Shown piece after piece: positions 29,796 to 43,475 of a DNA stretch of 64,000 bases (within the stretch, counting starts at the first letter, position 1; every line of letters begins with the position of its first letter). Below the pieces are notes generated by a model that was given only the letters and a program-made list of their open reading frames with translations, searched no databases and had not been told where the DNA came from. Origin of the DNA: Scleromitrula shiraiana (Eukaryota; Ascomycota; Leotiomycetes; Helotiales; Sclerotiniaceae); contig JABELC010000010.1 of assembly GCA_028455995.1 (NCBI GenBank), positions 1 through 64,000 on the forward strand. The letters run 5' to 3'. Both the position numbers and the translations under genes were made by a program.

Positions 29796-32700
29796 CTACT
29801 CATCCAACTCCACCAAAAACCTCCCCATAACAAGCCACCACCACTCACTCGTCTCAAAGCCCTCCAAATCCTCTTCCCCACCCAATCCACACTCTCTCCA
29901 AACCCCCCTCCCACACCCCCACTCAACCAACCTTCCTACTTCCCACCCCTCCAATCCCGGCTTGAAAATTCGTTCTAATCCGCCCCTTCCCACACTCGTT
30001 CTCAACGCCATCGCGCCCACAACACCCACCACCACTTTTCTCCACATCCCCTTTACCAACCTCCCATCAATACCTCTCCAGACTGGGATTTCCCCTCTAC
30101 TGCCCACCTCCGGTGCTTCCCCGAGTAAAAATCTCGTCGCCCTCTCTAAATCTATCTCCGCATCTCCGTTGAACAAATATGTGCTAGTCCTTCTAACATC
30201 CATCCTAAATCGATACTTCGCCTTGTCAATATTCCTCGTCTCATACCCCCCATCCGTAAGCCCAAACTTATTAGCCTGCACCCCACTCTTTACCACCTCA
30301 ATCCGGCCATTCGCCTGCAAATTCGTAACCGCCAGTACACTCCCCTCATCCACGCCCCATCCAATTTCTACCAATTCCTCACCCGTTCTAAATCGCCTAT
30401 CTAATTCGCATTTAAACGCGTACGCTTCCTTGAATTGCTTTTCGTTGATTATTTTGCCCACGCGGGAAAAAACTTGGTTAAATGTATCAGGGAGATTGTA
30501 CGCGCGCCCGTTACTACGGAGTCGCTTGTTTTTACTGATGATTTTATCCGCGAGCAGGGACTCGCGAGCGGCGATGATGACGGAACTGGGGAGACGACTG
30601 AGGAGTTTGGTTGTTGCTTTGCTACTCCACATTTCGTCGGGTGTGACTGCTGCGGCACGACACCATGAGCGTGCGAGTGTGTGGTTGTCTATTGAGGTGG
30701 GGAGATTGCTAGGTTCGAGTGGGATGGTGAATGGGACTGAGTTGATGAGGTTCATGCGTTGGTATACGGCGGCCAGTGGGTAGTAATATTGTTCTGACCA
30801 GTAGTTGCTCGGGGGTTCGGGTGCAAGAGCGTATTCTTCTTGGAGTGCTTCGAGTGAACCCGGTAGGTCGATTGATTTGGTGGTTTGGGGTACAGTCTTA
30901 TTATTTATTCCAGTCATTGCCCAATCGAGTAAAGCATTCCAATCATAATCAACCAAATGATCATAATCAATTGATTTAATTTGACCTTTTCGATAAGCTG
31001 TAATAAAGGCCCCTTGGAAGTCCTTGGTCATCTTCTCAATCATGGCCTTCTTCTTTGTGAATACGACAGCCCAAAATTTTCGAATAAAGTTGACCGAATA
31101 ATCAGGGAATATAGATCCGACCATAACCCAATCAATGACCATTTCAAGACCACCAAGAAGTGTCCTAATCATAACAACACCCATAGTCAAACGAGCTTCC
31201 TCTTCGGCCGGCAAACCTTGTTCCTTGAACCTTTGACGTTTGCGACGAGTATTCGTATCGTAATGTGTCATTTGAATACCCAACTGTTCCGCAGCATATC
31301 TCACATCTCGATGAGTACCAGCAAGATCCTCCGGTGCAGCTGTAAGACGACGAGCAGTTACCCATTTGTTCTTTTGACCTTTACGAATCCCGATATCATC
31401 TCGTTTCTGCTGTTGTTTACTTCTTCTTCGAATAGCAGTTGGAGCTAAAGGTGGTAACTCATCGTCTTCAATCAGTTCGGCATAGGGTAAAGTTTCCAAC
31501 GTAAAAGCGGTATTATCAAGCCATTGGATCTTGAGCTTTTCAGTTTTGCTCGATGGTATAAAAGGATTAATAATATCCCAAAGACCATGAGATTCATTCG
31601 AGAATAAATGCGATAAGCCAGGTGTAGCAAAATACGGTGGTAAGCTATCCAACCCAGGATTCTCAAGATGACCAATTTCCGGATCAAGTGGTTTAGGTTC
31701 GAAATGATTCAGGATATCAAGCTCATTTAATCCATCCGGAGGAGCACGAATATTCTTCAACGGATCAATCATGTGGGAATGTTCCGGCAGTTCAGTATCT
31801 TCTGAATATAATTGCCCTTTACGTTGTCTGGTGTTGTATCTGGAGGTGCGCGTTGATATTACAACAGGCTCAGGTTCTCCATCTGACTCAACAGATTGGG
31901 ATGCGTTAGAAGACTGTTTAACATTCTTCCTCGGCAGAATTTTTGATTGAACAGGCATGGCTGCTCTATTCGAACAAATAACCGGACGATAGCCCTCCTC
32001 TAACGATTGAAGATAGCCATCGAGTTTTGAATTGTCCATAGCCCTCTTGTCGGATATAGAGAAGATAGGATCTACACCATGACCAAAAGGTCGAATAGAC
32101 CAAGTCCCGGTAGTATTTTGCATGAAAGTGGTAGGCTCCGGTAAACTTTCTTTCTTGGTAGATAGCTTTTTCGGCCTTACGTATGTATCCCAAGCACGAG
32201 TTTCAGGATTTTGTAGCATTGTTGGCTGTAGGTTCCAAGTTGTGGCTCGCAATAAGCCTGCATCATTTCTTCGCTTGCGTTCCTCGGGAGTCAATTTTGC
32301 GGTCTTAGAAGTAGGACGATCAAGCGAATGTTTACCCATTCGATCGCGAGCTGCCATCTTAGATTCTGGCTGTTGATGAGAAGATTGAAATCCGAACAGA
32401 GTTGTTTCTTCATAAGATGAACCTTCACTATCATCATCTCCAGAATCAAGTAAATGGCCCATTAGATCCCCATCATCTTCTTCTGCATCATCCAAAGGCA
32501 TAAACTCATCATCCGATGAGTCCCGGGCTCCATCATCTTCCTCAGAATCAAGGACATCTTCCAACTGTGATGGCTCCGTGACGACAGAATGTTTTCCGAT
32601 AGATTCCAATCTTGCCAAAATTTCCGCTGGTGGTGCAAATGTTGGTGGGACATAATATCCAGGATATTTGGCTTGAATACTATCTCTAAGCTTGATTATC

Positions 32701-35700
32701 TGAGCTGGGGATGGATTTGCTGCTTGCTCCAAAAGCATACTTCGAGAAACATTTCGACTTCTTGAACCCACAAAGTCGAAATCTGTTTTCTGTATCAACT
32801 TGCTCGAAATTAAAGAATCAATTGCCTTCGCGCAGACTTTAAATTCGGGGAGGACACCAGATGTAGAGTAAAGTTTGAACCAGAATGCAACAAAAGCAAA
32901 CCAAACGCCACGATCACCAGGTAACATATGTCCGTTAGCTCGGAGGATGCTAAGAATCATATCCCTTGCACACTGATCTTTCGTTCTAGATGATACTGAT
33001 GCTGGAAAAGCATGATCTCCGATTCGTGGCAATTCTGGCAATTTCGAAAGTTCCTCTAGAAGTGATGGTTTATCTCGAAGAGTTTGAGAAAGTTCTTGTA
33101 GTAGAATGTTCTCACCCGGTAAAGATTTATAGACCTTGGTAGATTTCGTAACTCCATGTTTGTTTTGAGACTTCTTAGGTGATTCCTTTAATCCAGCGAC
33201 TTGTTCAGCCCACTCAAAGATCGAGTCATCAGAGTCACCACTAGCAGATTCAGAGCCAGCATCATCTTCATCATCTTCATCTTCATCATCATCATCAAAA
33301 TGGACTTTCTTCGACCGTGAGCTTTTAATTGGACTCTTCGCCTTTTTCTTCTTAGAGACTCTAACAGGTCGAGGCTTTACATTTTCGGGCTTGAAATCAG
33401 GATTGCAAGTCGTTTGCGATTTAGTGAGATGATATTTGATACCCTCTTTGTTCTTGAACCTAGAATCGCATTTCTCGCATTTCCAAGGTCTAGCGGCAAG
33501 GTATACTGGATCTTCTGCTTGTGCAACTTGATTTTGAGCATTTGACATTTGAACAAAGATTCTGGCATTCACCAATTTTGCTCTCATTTCATTAGCTGAT
33601 TTGTTCGCGGGCCTGGTACGTGAAATCAAAAACCGATGAACGATAATTGAGTCGTCATTTTTCTTCTCTTTAAGGCGTAGTTCCATGGGATTAGAACCTG
33701 GCATTGAAACGATAGGATTCTCTGCCATTCTCCAGACTTGCATTGCCCACATGGGACCGTTCGAGTTCTCATTCATTGATCGAAACTCCAACGTGGTTTT
33801 ATCACAGGAAAGAACAAGGTTACCAACAACTTGATTGTAGATGGAAGACATGCGGCCAAACACTTCACCAACTTCAACTGATTCAGCCTTCTTGAGTAGT
33901 TCCTCATTCTCTGCATCCATTCGTGGAGGTTGCACACTTGGCTGAACTGTTGCATCGGAAGATTTCGGCTGTGAAATTGGTTCAACTGCACCACCAGAAG
34001 ATTCCGGTCGTGTACCCGTTTCAACCGTACTACCCGCAGCATCTGGAAGTCTCGGACTCAACTCTTTCGGAGTCTGAGAAGGACTCAAAATCTGTTGGAC
34101 AGAAGGTAAGGATCTCTTGCGCTTCTTAGGATTAGAAGCAGCCTCAGCTGCCGGTGGCTTAGGAACAATCGGTTCAATCAAATTCGATATTGAGGGTCCA
34201 ATAGTTGCATTATTAGTCGCTGGAGTTGCTTGAGGTAAATCTTCAGGTTTATCCAGATCCATAGGTTGCGTTTGTGAAGGCTCGGGAGTTGGAATCTTTC
34301 TCGTATCAGTTGTCTGGGGAGGATTGATAAGTTTATCCACTTCTACCCTTTGCATTGGTTGAGTCGGCCGCATGATCGAAGGGTCATATCGAGGTGGCTG
34401 CACTGGGTGCTGTACTTCAGGCGGAGGGGGAGTTCTAATCCTCCATTGTCTAGGATCGTATTGTGAGGGTCCCGTATATGGAGGTAATACGCCCGAATCA
34501 GGAGCAGTGACTTGACCGGAAAGGGGAGAAGATACTCTAAGATGCTCTGGCAATCGTTGTCGCTCTTGAGTATATGCTGGTGTAGATGATGTTTGGTGGC
34601 TGTAGGGAGATGAAGTATATGGAGATTGTTGAGGTTGGGCAAGTTCTGAATAAGGATTCCTATAAGGTGATCTCGACTGCTGCTCTACCGAAGCCTTTAC
34701 ATCGGCAAGATCAGGAAGGGTTGGATAACGAGGCATGGTAGATCTAGTCTGGCTCACTGGTGGGCCATTAATCGGACTGATTGAACTGGCCGTACGATGA
34801 GCCTCCGGAGGTAAAAACCCAGCTGGCCAGGAGGATTTTTTGGCACTAGGTTGGGGCTGTGAAATTGAATTTGTATGATTTCGGTGATCAACCGGGCTTC
34901 TCGAGTCCCAATTATCAGAGCGATTAGTAGCTTGCTGTTGCTGTCCATACGGAGATTGATAGCTGGCACCAGTATTAGAACTAGGTGTAGCCATCATACT
35001 TCCGTATGGGATATGATGTTGACGATTGTCATCTGATGGTCCACTATAAGGTGAGGCATATGATTGAGTCCGAGGTTGTGAGAGTGATTGGTTCAAAGGA
35101 GCTTTATGATGCGATTGGGAAGGCTGAGCTTGATGTTGATGTTGCTGCCATTGATTTGGGGGCATTGCAGGAGAGAGACTCTGTTGATGTCTGGCTTGTG
35201 CAGGGTATTGCTCAGTTCCATAAGGCGACTGCATAGGTCGTTGTTGCTGCTGCTGGTATGTCGAGCTTGGATGTGAATGGTTGGTGGATCCTATTGCCCG
35301 CTGAACGTTTTGCTGTGCATGATGCTGAATGCTACCTCCATGATTTGGTGTAGGTACTATCGCCAAACCATTCCGATTTTCCTGTTGTGCATAGGGAATG
35401 GAGTTCGAAGCAAATGGATTACCAACCAACGGATGGCGTTCGGCAACGCCAGGTACCGGATTAGCGGTAGCCTGCTCAGTAGATACAGGATTGTAACGTT
35501 CAGATTCAAAATCAACAGTTCCATTGGCAGTTAAAGAACCTGATGCAACTGGCTGGTCTTGTTCTTTTAGCCCCGATTCCTTAGTCTGCATATTTGTTGA
35601 TGTGTGAGCGCGTTTCTTTGAAGAATCCCCAGCAGAGATACTATCCCGTTTCCTCTTTTTTGAAGCTGTTTTTGCAGCAATCTTGGCAGCTTCCGCTTCA

Positions 35701-37683
35701 ACAGAAGCTTGTGCGATCTTTCTTCTTTCCTCTAATATTTCAATCCATGTACCCATGTGATCTTCAAGCCAATCCGGTTGTCGAAGTTTATCTGATTTGA
35801 TCAACACGACCATTGATTTCTTGGGTCGATCTTCAACAGCACCAATTGGATTCAGATAAATGCCCGAAATACCAGCCTTACGCTTTTTTACATCCTCCTC
35901 TCTTTGTAATTCCTCATAAGAAGTAAATACCGCAGTACGTATCGGACGAGATCGTGTAGCCGGAGAACTAGCATCAGGTTCATGTGCAGGTGGTGTTGAT
36001 TCTTTCACAGGATCATAAAATTGTCGAGGTTTTGGTTGTCTGCGAGATGATCGAATTCCAGTTTCCGATGGATCATAGGGTATGATATCAAAATGTTCGT
36101 CTATTATTTTCAGTTCTTTGAGCTTGGTAGAACCTTTGGGACGACCGCGCTTTCTGGGAGTTGGATTTGGCGATTGAAATTGAGAGAGCTCTGTAGCAGA
36201 TGAGAAGCTGAAAGTAGATCCATCATTTTCGTCATTTGAAGTGGTCGGAACAGGCTTTCTAGGACGTCCACGTTTTGGCTTCGGTGTTTCAACAGAGGAC
36301 ACATCGGGAGATTCAGATTTCTCGGGAGAATTAGAACATTGTGATTGATCTACATCTTGGCGAGATGCATTATCTGACGATCCTGGTGTTTCTTGATTTG
36401 AATTTGATAGGCGCGATAATCCTTTAGGCTTTGGCCTTCTAACAGCAGATTGACCAGAACGAATCCCATTGGCGTTTGGGGATGGGGCTTTCGATTGTTG
36501 TGGTTGTGATTTAATGCCTTCAAAAGGCATAGATCTTGAATGGCCATTCGGAATTGCTCCCGATGAAGTTTGAGTTGAAGACATTTGGTCCGATGCGGTA
36601 GTTGATTTCTCAATTCGATTTGGCGCACGTTCGGGCGGATTAGTAGTTTCTCTCTCTCGATGTGAAATTGTAGAGCTAGCAGCATCTCGTGAGCTATCAG
36701 ATATGATAGATGGTACAGAACCACGCTGAACTTGTGACAGCGCATTATCTTTCTCGATCTGCGGTGTATCTCGGTTCTCAGCTGTACCATTCGAAACTGG
36801 CTGTGGTATGTCGGCACTCGAGTTTTGAGAGGCGGTAATATCGGTTTGAGGAGCAGCAACAGGATTAACCACAACCCTCCTAACCCCATACCCAAGCGCC
36901 AACACATCTCCCAACTCCAACGATCTCAAAACTCCCACTTCTTCATCCGTCGTCCCCTTGAACCCCACCTCCTCCCTCCCCATAAAAACCTTCCAGACCT
37001 CATTCTTCACCTGCTCATCTCCTCCAATCTGCTCTTTGAATCTATCTTCGAATTTCTCGAAGAGTTCTCGAATCGATACTCCTATTTTTCAGTTTGTTAG
37101 TTTGTTGTGTTCTTTACACCTTTCGATCGAATCGCATGAATAATTTGAATCGTAAGTCTAAGAGGAAGTGAACGAGGAAAATAGTATGAGAGAGAAGAGG
37201 AAGGATATAATCCGATTGGTAGATCCCACGTGATATCGAATCCAAATCCAACTCAAATCGAATCAACTCAATCCATCCCCCCATCTATCCAAAAATATAC
37301 ACATGCATACATGCATACATACATGCATAACCCAAAAAAGCCGCCCCGCTCATTCAATCATCTCACACATCTATCTCCCAAAGATAACCAGACAAAAGAA
37401 TCTCCCCATCTCGACCACTGCACCATCCTCCCATATTACTCCCTTCCATCCCAGCCAAAAGAAATTCCCCTCCCAACAACTCAAACTACGAGAAGCGCGT
37501 AAGTGCACGTATCTATCCGCTCATGCATCCCCCCCGTCTAAAAATTCCCGACCCAAAACCAAAAAAGTTCCTTATCAAAAAAGAAAAAGTAAAAAAGAAA
37601 GTAAATCCAAACTCACCTTCCTCCCCAGCACTCCCTCCAACCTCTAAAAGCCAATTAATCATACCCTCAATTCCAGTAGCCAT
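29796..37683 (-). CDS. TFIIIC largest-subunit (Tfc3/tau138)-related protein with AT-hooks and a zinc finger
   Basis: The model gives 2,450 residues from exons 37617-37683 and 29796-37081. The intron 37082-37616 is 535 bp, unusually long here, with a GTGAGT donor and TAG acceptor. The N-terminus (GMINWLLEVGGSAGEEGVSI, then RELFEKFEDRF) resembles the first winged-helix-like region of Tfc3. A long disordered, Gln/Ser/Pro-rich part follows. It carries two AT-hooks (KPKRGRPRKP near 292 and RKRGRPKG near 333). A zinc-finger-like segment (WKCEKCDSRFKNKEGIKYHL) is near 1220. A winged-helix block near 1400 (PGDRGVWFAFVAFWFKLY) and the C-terminal block near 1990 (VVMIRTLLGGLEMVIDWVMV, then DYDWNALLDWAM) match Tfc3. 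Tfc3 binds the B-box of tRNA genes and recruits Pol III. Whether this is the sole Tfc3 or a paralogue is open. Confidence 0.68.
37290..37330. repeat. Short ATGCATAC-type microsatellite inside the long intron
   Basis: Several copies of CATACATGCATACATGCATA-type sequence occur at 37298-37330, within the 535-bp intron of the TFIIIC-related gene. It is of low complexity and has no apparent function. Confidence 0.6.
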
Positions 37684-38243
37684 TGCGAAAAGGTATTTGT
37701 TATCATTCTCGAGTCATTTTGATTGAATTTACTAATAAATTGATGGAATGTAAAATATTGTGATATTGAGGTAGAAAATGTGGTTGTTGATTTTCGCGAT
37801 TTTTTTACTTTTTTAACTTTTTTTTTTGTATGGAAGATTGCGATTCAGATTGTAAGGTAGGTAGGGACCTTTTAGCGGGTATGCTGCGGGGTTTTGTGGC
37901 TGGTGTTTACGGCTAAGGTTGAAATTAAATGTGGCGCTGTGGCGAGGCTGAGCTTGTACTGCTACATCTGATTAAGGGTAACGTGATAAGGCTGAGATAT
38001 GAAGAGATGGATAGATGCGATGAGGTAATGTAGATTTAAATGTAAAACGTAGCTGGCACAGCTGGTGAAAGAGATCAATATGAATATCATTGACGAGTGC
38101 ACAATAGATCTTCAATGATTAATTGGATTTGTAGGTCTAGCTAGAAGCTCTAGTATTTCTTTACTGTTTCTAGGCTAAAATTACATTTCTAGACCATCGC
38201 CTTCTTAACTCGTAATAATCCTAATCTATCAAACACCCCCAAC
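37684..38243. other. Intergenic between the TFIIIC-related and CCDC137-like genes
   Basis: Upstream flank of the TFIIIC-related gene, with a T-rich run near 37800-37830, and downstream flank of the CCDC137-like gene. No coding or RNA feature was seen. Confidence 0.5.
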
Positions 38244-39277
38244 CTATTCCTCCTTCTTCCCTCTATTATCCTTCATCATCTGCCTATAACTCTCTACAAT
38301 ACTCCTCCTCACCTCCCCCAACTCCTCCCTCCTTCTCAAACTCCCACTCGCCTTCGGCACGTCCTCAACCTCCACCTTCGCCCCCCTGAGCTCCTTGAAC
38401 TTCGCCCTCGGAACCTTCGTAAACGTCGGAGGAGCCTGCACAACATCATTCAACCCCGCCTTCACCTCCCCTCTATTCTTGGCTATCCGCGCCCACGGAT
38501 CATCATTTCCATCATCAATCTCGCCCACCACCTTCTTCTTTTTCTTTTTATTCTTCCCACCAGTGGTCGTGGATGAGTTGATGTCGCTCTTCCATTGCAT
38601 CTGTCCATCAGCATCCATTTCCATATCATCCTCCTCGGCCAATTCCGCAGCTTCTTGTCGTTTTTCTTGGATCTTCTTTTCTTCTTCGCGCCATTCGTCG
38701 TACATTCTATGCATTCTCTTTTCCGTCTTTGTCCGGCCTACTTTTAATCCTAGAGGATCTTTTCCTCCCTTTGCGCTCTTGTTGATTAATCCTCCTACTG
38801 GTAATGCAGCATCGACTCTAGCGGAGAATTCTGACATCCTTTCTCCGGGTCTAATCTTGGGCATTTCAACTGTTGATTCTGCTTTCGATACAATTACTTC
38901 TGGTTTATCCTTTTCGACATCTTTGTTATTATCCTTCTTCGCCTTTTTCGCTCTCGGTTTCTGAACTCCGTCATCTAGAGACTTGGGTAATCTTTTCCCT
39001 TGCTTAAATGCCATAAGGCGCACGAAAGCTTTAGGTGTATCATCGTTCGGATCTGTAGTTCTCTTTCGTTTTTTATTCGATCGTTTTGAATTTAATTCAG
39101 TGGTGAAAATCCCATTTACATTGGCAGATTTCGAAACTGGTAAAGGTTTTGCGATTGTTGTAGGAGGAAGATCGATTCTATCATGGCATTAGTAACTTTG
39201 ATTTAATTGATAAAAAAGAATTGAATATTATCATACGTAGATTTGTCTATCTCTTTTCTCGTATGTTTGTGAGGCAT
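38244..39277 (-). CDS. CCDC137-like nucleolar/ribosome-biogenesis factor
   Basis: A 324-residue, highly basic protein. Exons are 39237-39277 and 38244-39177; the 59-bp intron 39178-39236 has a GTATGA donor and TAG acceptor. The first exon encodes MPHKHTRKEIDKST and the second continues IDLPPTTIAKPLPVSK, the usual start of the fungal family. Landmarks shared with animal CCDC137 are PKIRPGERMSEFSARVD (near 120), a Lys/Glu-rich coiled coil (RMYDEWREEEKKIQEKRQEA) and NDVVQAPPTFTKVPRAKFKE (near 258). Bipartite basic clusters (KKAKKDNNKD, KKKKKKVVGE) suggest nucleolar location. The animal homologue is a chromosome-periphery and nucleolar protein; the fungal function is not established and is inferred from the family. 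The gene is complete. Confidence 0.72.
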
Positions 39278-40678
39278 ATTTTGATAGATTATATGATGGA
39301 TGATACACAAATTAAACAAATTGATGATTGGGAATGGGATTTGTTGTCTAGATTCTCAAAATTCTATAAGATTTTTTTTTGATTTTTTTCCTTATTACCA
39401 AAGCGTTCCAAGGTTTATCAGAGACCCTTATCTTGGCACCATATCATAGCTGCACAGATTAACCAACAAGTTAACCAACAAGTTAAACACCAAATTAACC
39501 ACCAAATAAACCACCAACTTGGTTCAATTAGCTTTTGGGGGAAAATTCGCAAACTTCGAATTACAAATCATAGGAACTTATTACTTTATTAGAACTACAA
39601 GTGACTAATAATTATAACTCATAAATTCAACAATATTCAACAATAAATCAAATCATCAACTAATGTCACGATATAAGCGTCCATACTACCATACCATACC
39701 ATACCATACCTTATTAGACTCTAGATTCTAGATTCTACCCATATCAAAAATGTACGTTTTCCCTCTTAAAATAATAGTCATATTTCTCTACAAACCAGAT
39801 CCATGAATAGTTCAAATTTCCCAGCAATAGTGGGAAAAGATCCTCGAGCATTCTCATCACTGGCTTCACACACGTGCTAATATCTAACGCAACTAATGAT
39901 ACTAGCATCATGGAATCAATTGCGTGCCCAAGCCATCTTTAAGCATATTTTGATCCCCCGAGGTCTAGATTCCAAATACTGTCTGTGCCACTTACATGGT
40001 AGATGGATTCAAACTCCAAGGAAAATGAATGATATGAGGGGTTTGTGGGAGGGATTTGTGGGAGGGATTTATGGGAGGGATTTAATACTATTCATTCATT
40101 ATTTTGGAGGATATCTTTTGGATCGAATGAATAAGACTGATGAGATGGTATGGTTGAATGATAGGTATTATCTGAATGAAAGAAGAAGAAGAAGAAGAAG
40201 AAGGGGAGAGTATTACAAATTTTCTACCTTTCCTTCTATTGATATTTATTATATTCTTATAAATAAATAAATACCTTTCTACAAGTTCTTTGGATTCCTT
40301 CTCTTCCTTTGACCTTACATTACAATTATACTACCGGTATGCAGTGTAACCAAAGGGAGGATCACTTAAACTTCAGCTCGTATATACAAATTAAGTTTTG
40401 TACTATTCATCTATACCATACATATAACAGTACTCCCCCCGAGGTCAACGATACGAGGTATGGATATTCTCATGAGGGATCCCTATTGATCAAATAATCA
40501 AATAATCAAATAATCATTTATTACCTCTCCTCCCTTCATTAACCCCATTATCATCCTCATCCATACATTGTCACCAATTCATCATCATTGGTACGATACC
40601 TTTCCCGCCACCCTTAAAAGAGTCGGACGGACTTATTATTATTACTCGAGCGGAAGCGAAAGGAATGTTTTTTCAAGG

Positions 40679-40813
<135 letters not shown>

Positions 40814-41255
40814 CTTTATCTCAATGGAAGATAGTATCAAATAATAGAAATGTCAAGGTACGGAGAAATAAAATAATAACAAACCAATGTCACCACGATA
40901 TTTACCACAATATTTACCACAACATTCCACTTCTATTTCAATTCACGCACAGATCTCAATCTAATTAACCCGCTTATACCTAAAGCTACATCTAGGCCAA
41001 AATCATCATAACTTCCTTTTCCCCCCCACCCCTCCTCAATCTCAAATCCGTCTCAAGATTTATTATATACCTCAATCTCGAACACAATTACAACCGAGTA
41101 CTACAGAAATTCGAAACTTCCTCCCAAGAATCGAAACCACCTTATTAAACAAACGAAACATACTTTAGAATTATTCTAGAATTATTCTAGTAAATCATCT
41201 AAAATATATATCAATCAACCAATTTCCTGTCGGATCTCGTTCCTGGAACCTTATC

Positions 41256-41264
41256 TATAAAAGG
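41256..41264 (+). promoter_or_regulatory. TATA-like box upstream of the AIM6-like gene
   Basis: TATAAAAGG lies 61-69 bases before the ATG at 41325. The position is close, leaving a short leader. Confidence 0.5.
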
Positions 41265-41324
41265 AACGTTGCCAAGGACCCGCCAAGATATTCAAAGATC
41301 TTCAAGGCTCGGCATACATTAACA

Positions 41325-42894
41325 ATGACGACAAATAATAATCATCATCATCATCTGGATTCTCATTTCCATATTGATACTGATACTGATATTGACCCCC
41401 GCGATACCACATCATTCACTGATATAACAATGGAAGAAAAGAACATACCTTCTCTCACGAATTCAAATCTATATAATGATAATTATATATCTTCGTCATC
41501 AATGAATCGCGCTTCAATTGATATACCTTTACATTCGCATAATTCGTTCGATTATTCCGAAACTACAACATTAGAAGATGGATATTTACAAGAGCCGTCT
41601 AGTACAAGTAGGAGGACAACAACGAGGAATTGGTGGAATAGATTAGGTATTAGAAGTAGAAGAAGGTCATCATTCGACGAGGAGGAAGATATAGAAAATG
41701 TAGAAGAGGGTGCAGGAAAGGGATTATTATCAGGGATACTTTCGAATAATAGGACAAGGATAGGAGGGAATGGACGGGGGAAGAGAAAAAGAAATGGAAT
41801 ATTTAATAATTTCGTTTTTGGTGGTATCAGTGGCTTGTCTATTCTGTTCGTCCCCCTCTCCTATCCTTTGCAATTCCAATCCCCCTTCAAAAAAAAAGGA
41901 AAAAAAAAAACTTCCCAGCTAACCTACCACCCCCAGTCTAACCCTCCTAACCCTCAACCTCATCCTCCTCCTAACAAACACCCTCCTCTACCCCACCCTC
42001 CCCGACATCCTCCACAACTGGGGCCGTCCCGGCACCGGAACCGAACACCTCTCCTGGTACCCCACCGATTTCACCCGCGACATCCTGCCCATTCCCTGCC
42101 ACAGCCATAACGACTACTGGCGGCACGTTCCCTTATTCTCCGCGCTCCGCGCAGGCTGCATATCCGTTGAATCAGACGTGTGGCTATTCTCCCCCGATAA
42201 CCAGACGGATTTATACGTTGGACATAACACGGCGAGTTTGCAAAGGAACCGCACGTTCCAATCCCTGTACATCAACCCGCTGGTGGAGATATTGGAGAGA
42301 CAGAATCCCGACACGGAATTCTACAACGGGAGTAGCCATGGAGTTTTTGATGTGGATGATGGACAATCACTCACCCTGCTCGTGGATATCAAAACCAACG
42401 GATCCACCACCTGGCCCCTCGTCGTCCAGCAACTGCAACCCCTCCGCGAAAAAGGCTGGCTCACATTCGTCGCAAACGGTACCCGTCACGAACGACCCGT
42501 CACTGTCGTAGGCACCGGAAACGCACCCTTCGAACTCATTACGCAGAATGAAACATACCGCGATACATTTTTTGACGCCCCCCTTGACGCTCTCTCCTCC
42601 TCCTCTTCCTCCTCATCTACACACAACTTCTCCCATCTAAATTCCCACTACGCGTCCGTATCTCTCTCGAGCACGATCGGCCATGTAGAAAATACATCAT
42701 TTTCGCCGCGACAACTGACGATCCTGCGATCGCAAATCCGCGAAGCGCATGCACGGGGTCTGAAGGTCAGATATTGGGATACGCCGGGGTGGCCGCTGAA
42801 GTTGAGGGATTCCGTGTGGAGGGTTTTGTGGGATGAGGGCGTTGATGTCGTTAATGTTGATGATTTGAGGGGCGTTAGTAGGGGGTTTTGGTAG
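41325..42894 (+). CDS. AIM6-like PLC-fold (glycerophosphodiester phosphodiesterase-like) membrane protein
   Basis: The model gives 492 residues from exons 41325-41845 and 41937-42894. The 91-bp intron has a GTTCGT donor and an acceptor CCCCCAG preceded by CTAAC. The donor is the weakest part of the model; it was chosen because it keeps frame and completes a membrane helix (SILL-LTLLTLNLILLLTNTLL). The first ~130 residues are His/Ser/Thr/Asp-rich and cytosolic-looking. After the helix the catalytic-type block DILPIPCHSHNDYWRHVPLF begins. It is followed by GCISVESDVWLF, LLVDIKTNG and a C-terminal KVRYWDTPGWP with VDVVNVDDL, all in the order of fungal AIM6-family PLC-like phosphodiesterases. The His/Asn/Glu/Asp set of the active site is present. 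Yeast AIM6 is linked only loosely to mitochondrial inheritance; the substrate is unknown. Confidence 0.82.
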
Positions 42895-43475
42895 GCGGGT
42901 GTGTGTTTCTTAGATGGATGATTGCGGGGTGGGTGGGGTTGTATGTCAATGGATATGGGATGGCGTTGTGGTTGCTTGTTGTGGTTGTTTGTTGTTGGTT
43001 GTTTGTTGTTTGGGTATACCTTTTTTTCTTGGACATTGATTGGCATTGGCATTGGCTGGCGTTGCATCGCTCGCATCGCATCGCATCATAGATCTTTCTA
43101 GCTATGTAGAATAACTTACAAATACATTCATATTATATTGCATCCTAATGACACCTCCCACGCTGGTGAAAAGTATCAAATCATTCATGAGCGCAAAACC
43201 CTAGCACTGCATGCATGCACGCACCCACCGTAGCTCAGCTCAACTGAACCCCCCCTCTCTCCCCCCCAATCCCATGCCGATCGATCATCACATTATCAAA
43301 AAAAAAATAGAAAGCATCGGCAAAAGTAAAGATAAAATAGATTCAGCTATCTTATTCCATTTTACCGTATCATATCATTCATATCTCACCCTACCCTGCT
43401 TCACTCCATCTAAATATACATCACATCACTGCACTCCACCAGACCTAAACAAACCAACGAACCAACAAACAAAAT
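42895..43475. other. Intergenic between convergent genes
   Basis: 3' flanks of the AIM6-like gene and the C2H2 gene. It is GT-rich on the plus strand at 42950-43010. A short CATCG repeat lies at 43064-43088. No gene was seen. Confidence 0.5.

Noticed and set aside
29713..30783. 356-codon plus-strand frame, Pro/Ser/Leu-rich
   Set aside because: It is antisense to the conserved C-terminal part of the TFIIIC-related gene; the composition is a shadow of the coding strand.
36350..36907. 185-codon minus-strand frame inside the TFIIIC-related gene
   Set aside because: It is a shifted frame of the low-complexity region; the main frame is continuous for over 2,400 codons.
38395..38964. 189-codon plus-strand frame
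   Set aside because: It is antisense to the Lys-rich CCDC137-like gene.
39896..40270. 124-codon plus-strand frame
   Set aside because: It crosses a GGGAGGGATTTGT repeat and an AGA run (poly-Arg), has no domain and lies in a repeat-rich gap.
42897..43091. Trp/Val-rich plus-strand frame
   Set aside because: It arises from GT-rich 3' flanking DNA after the AIM6-like stop; no start context or domain.
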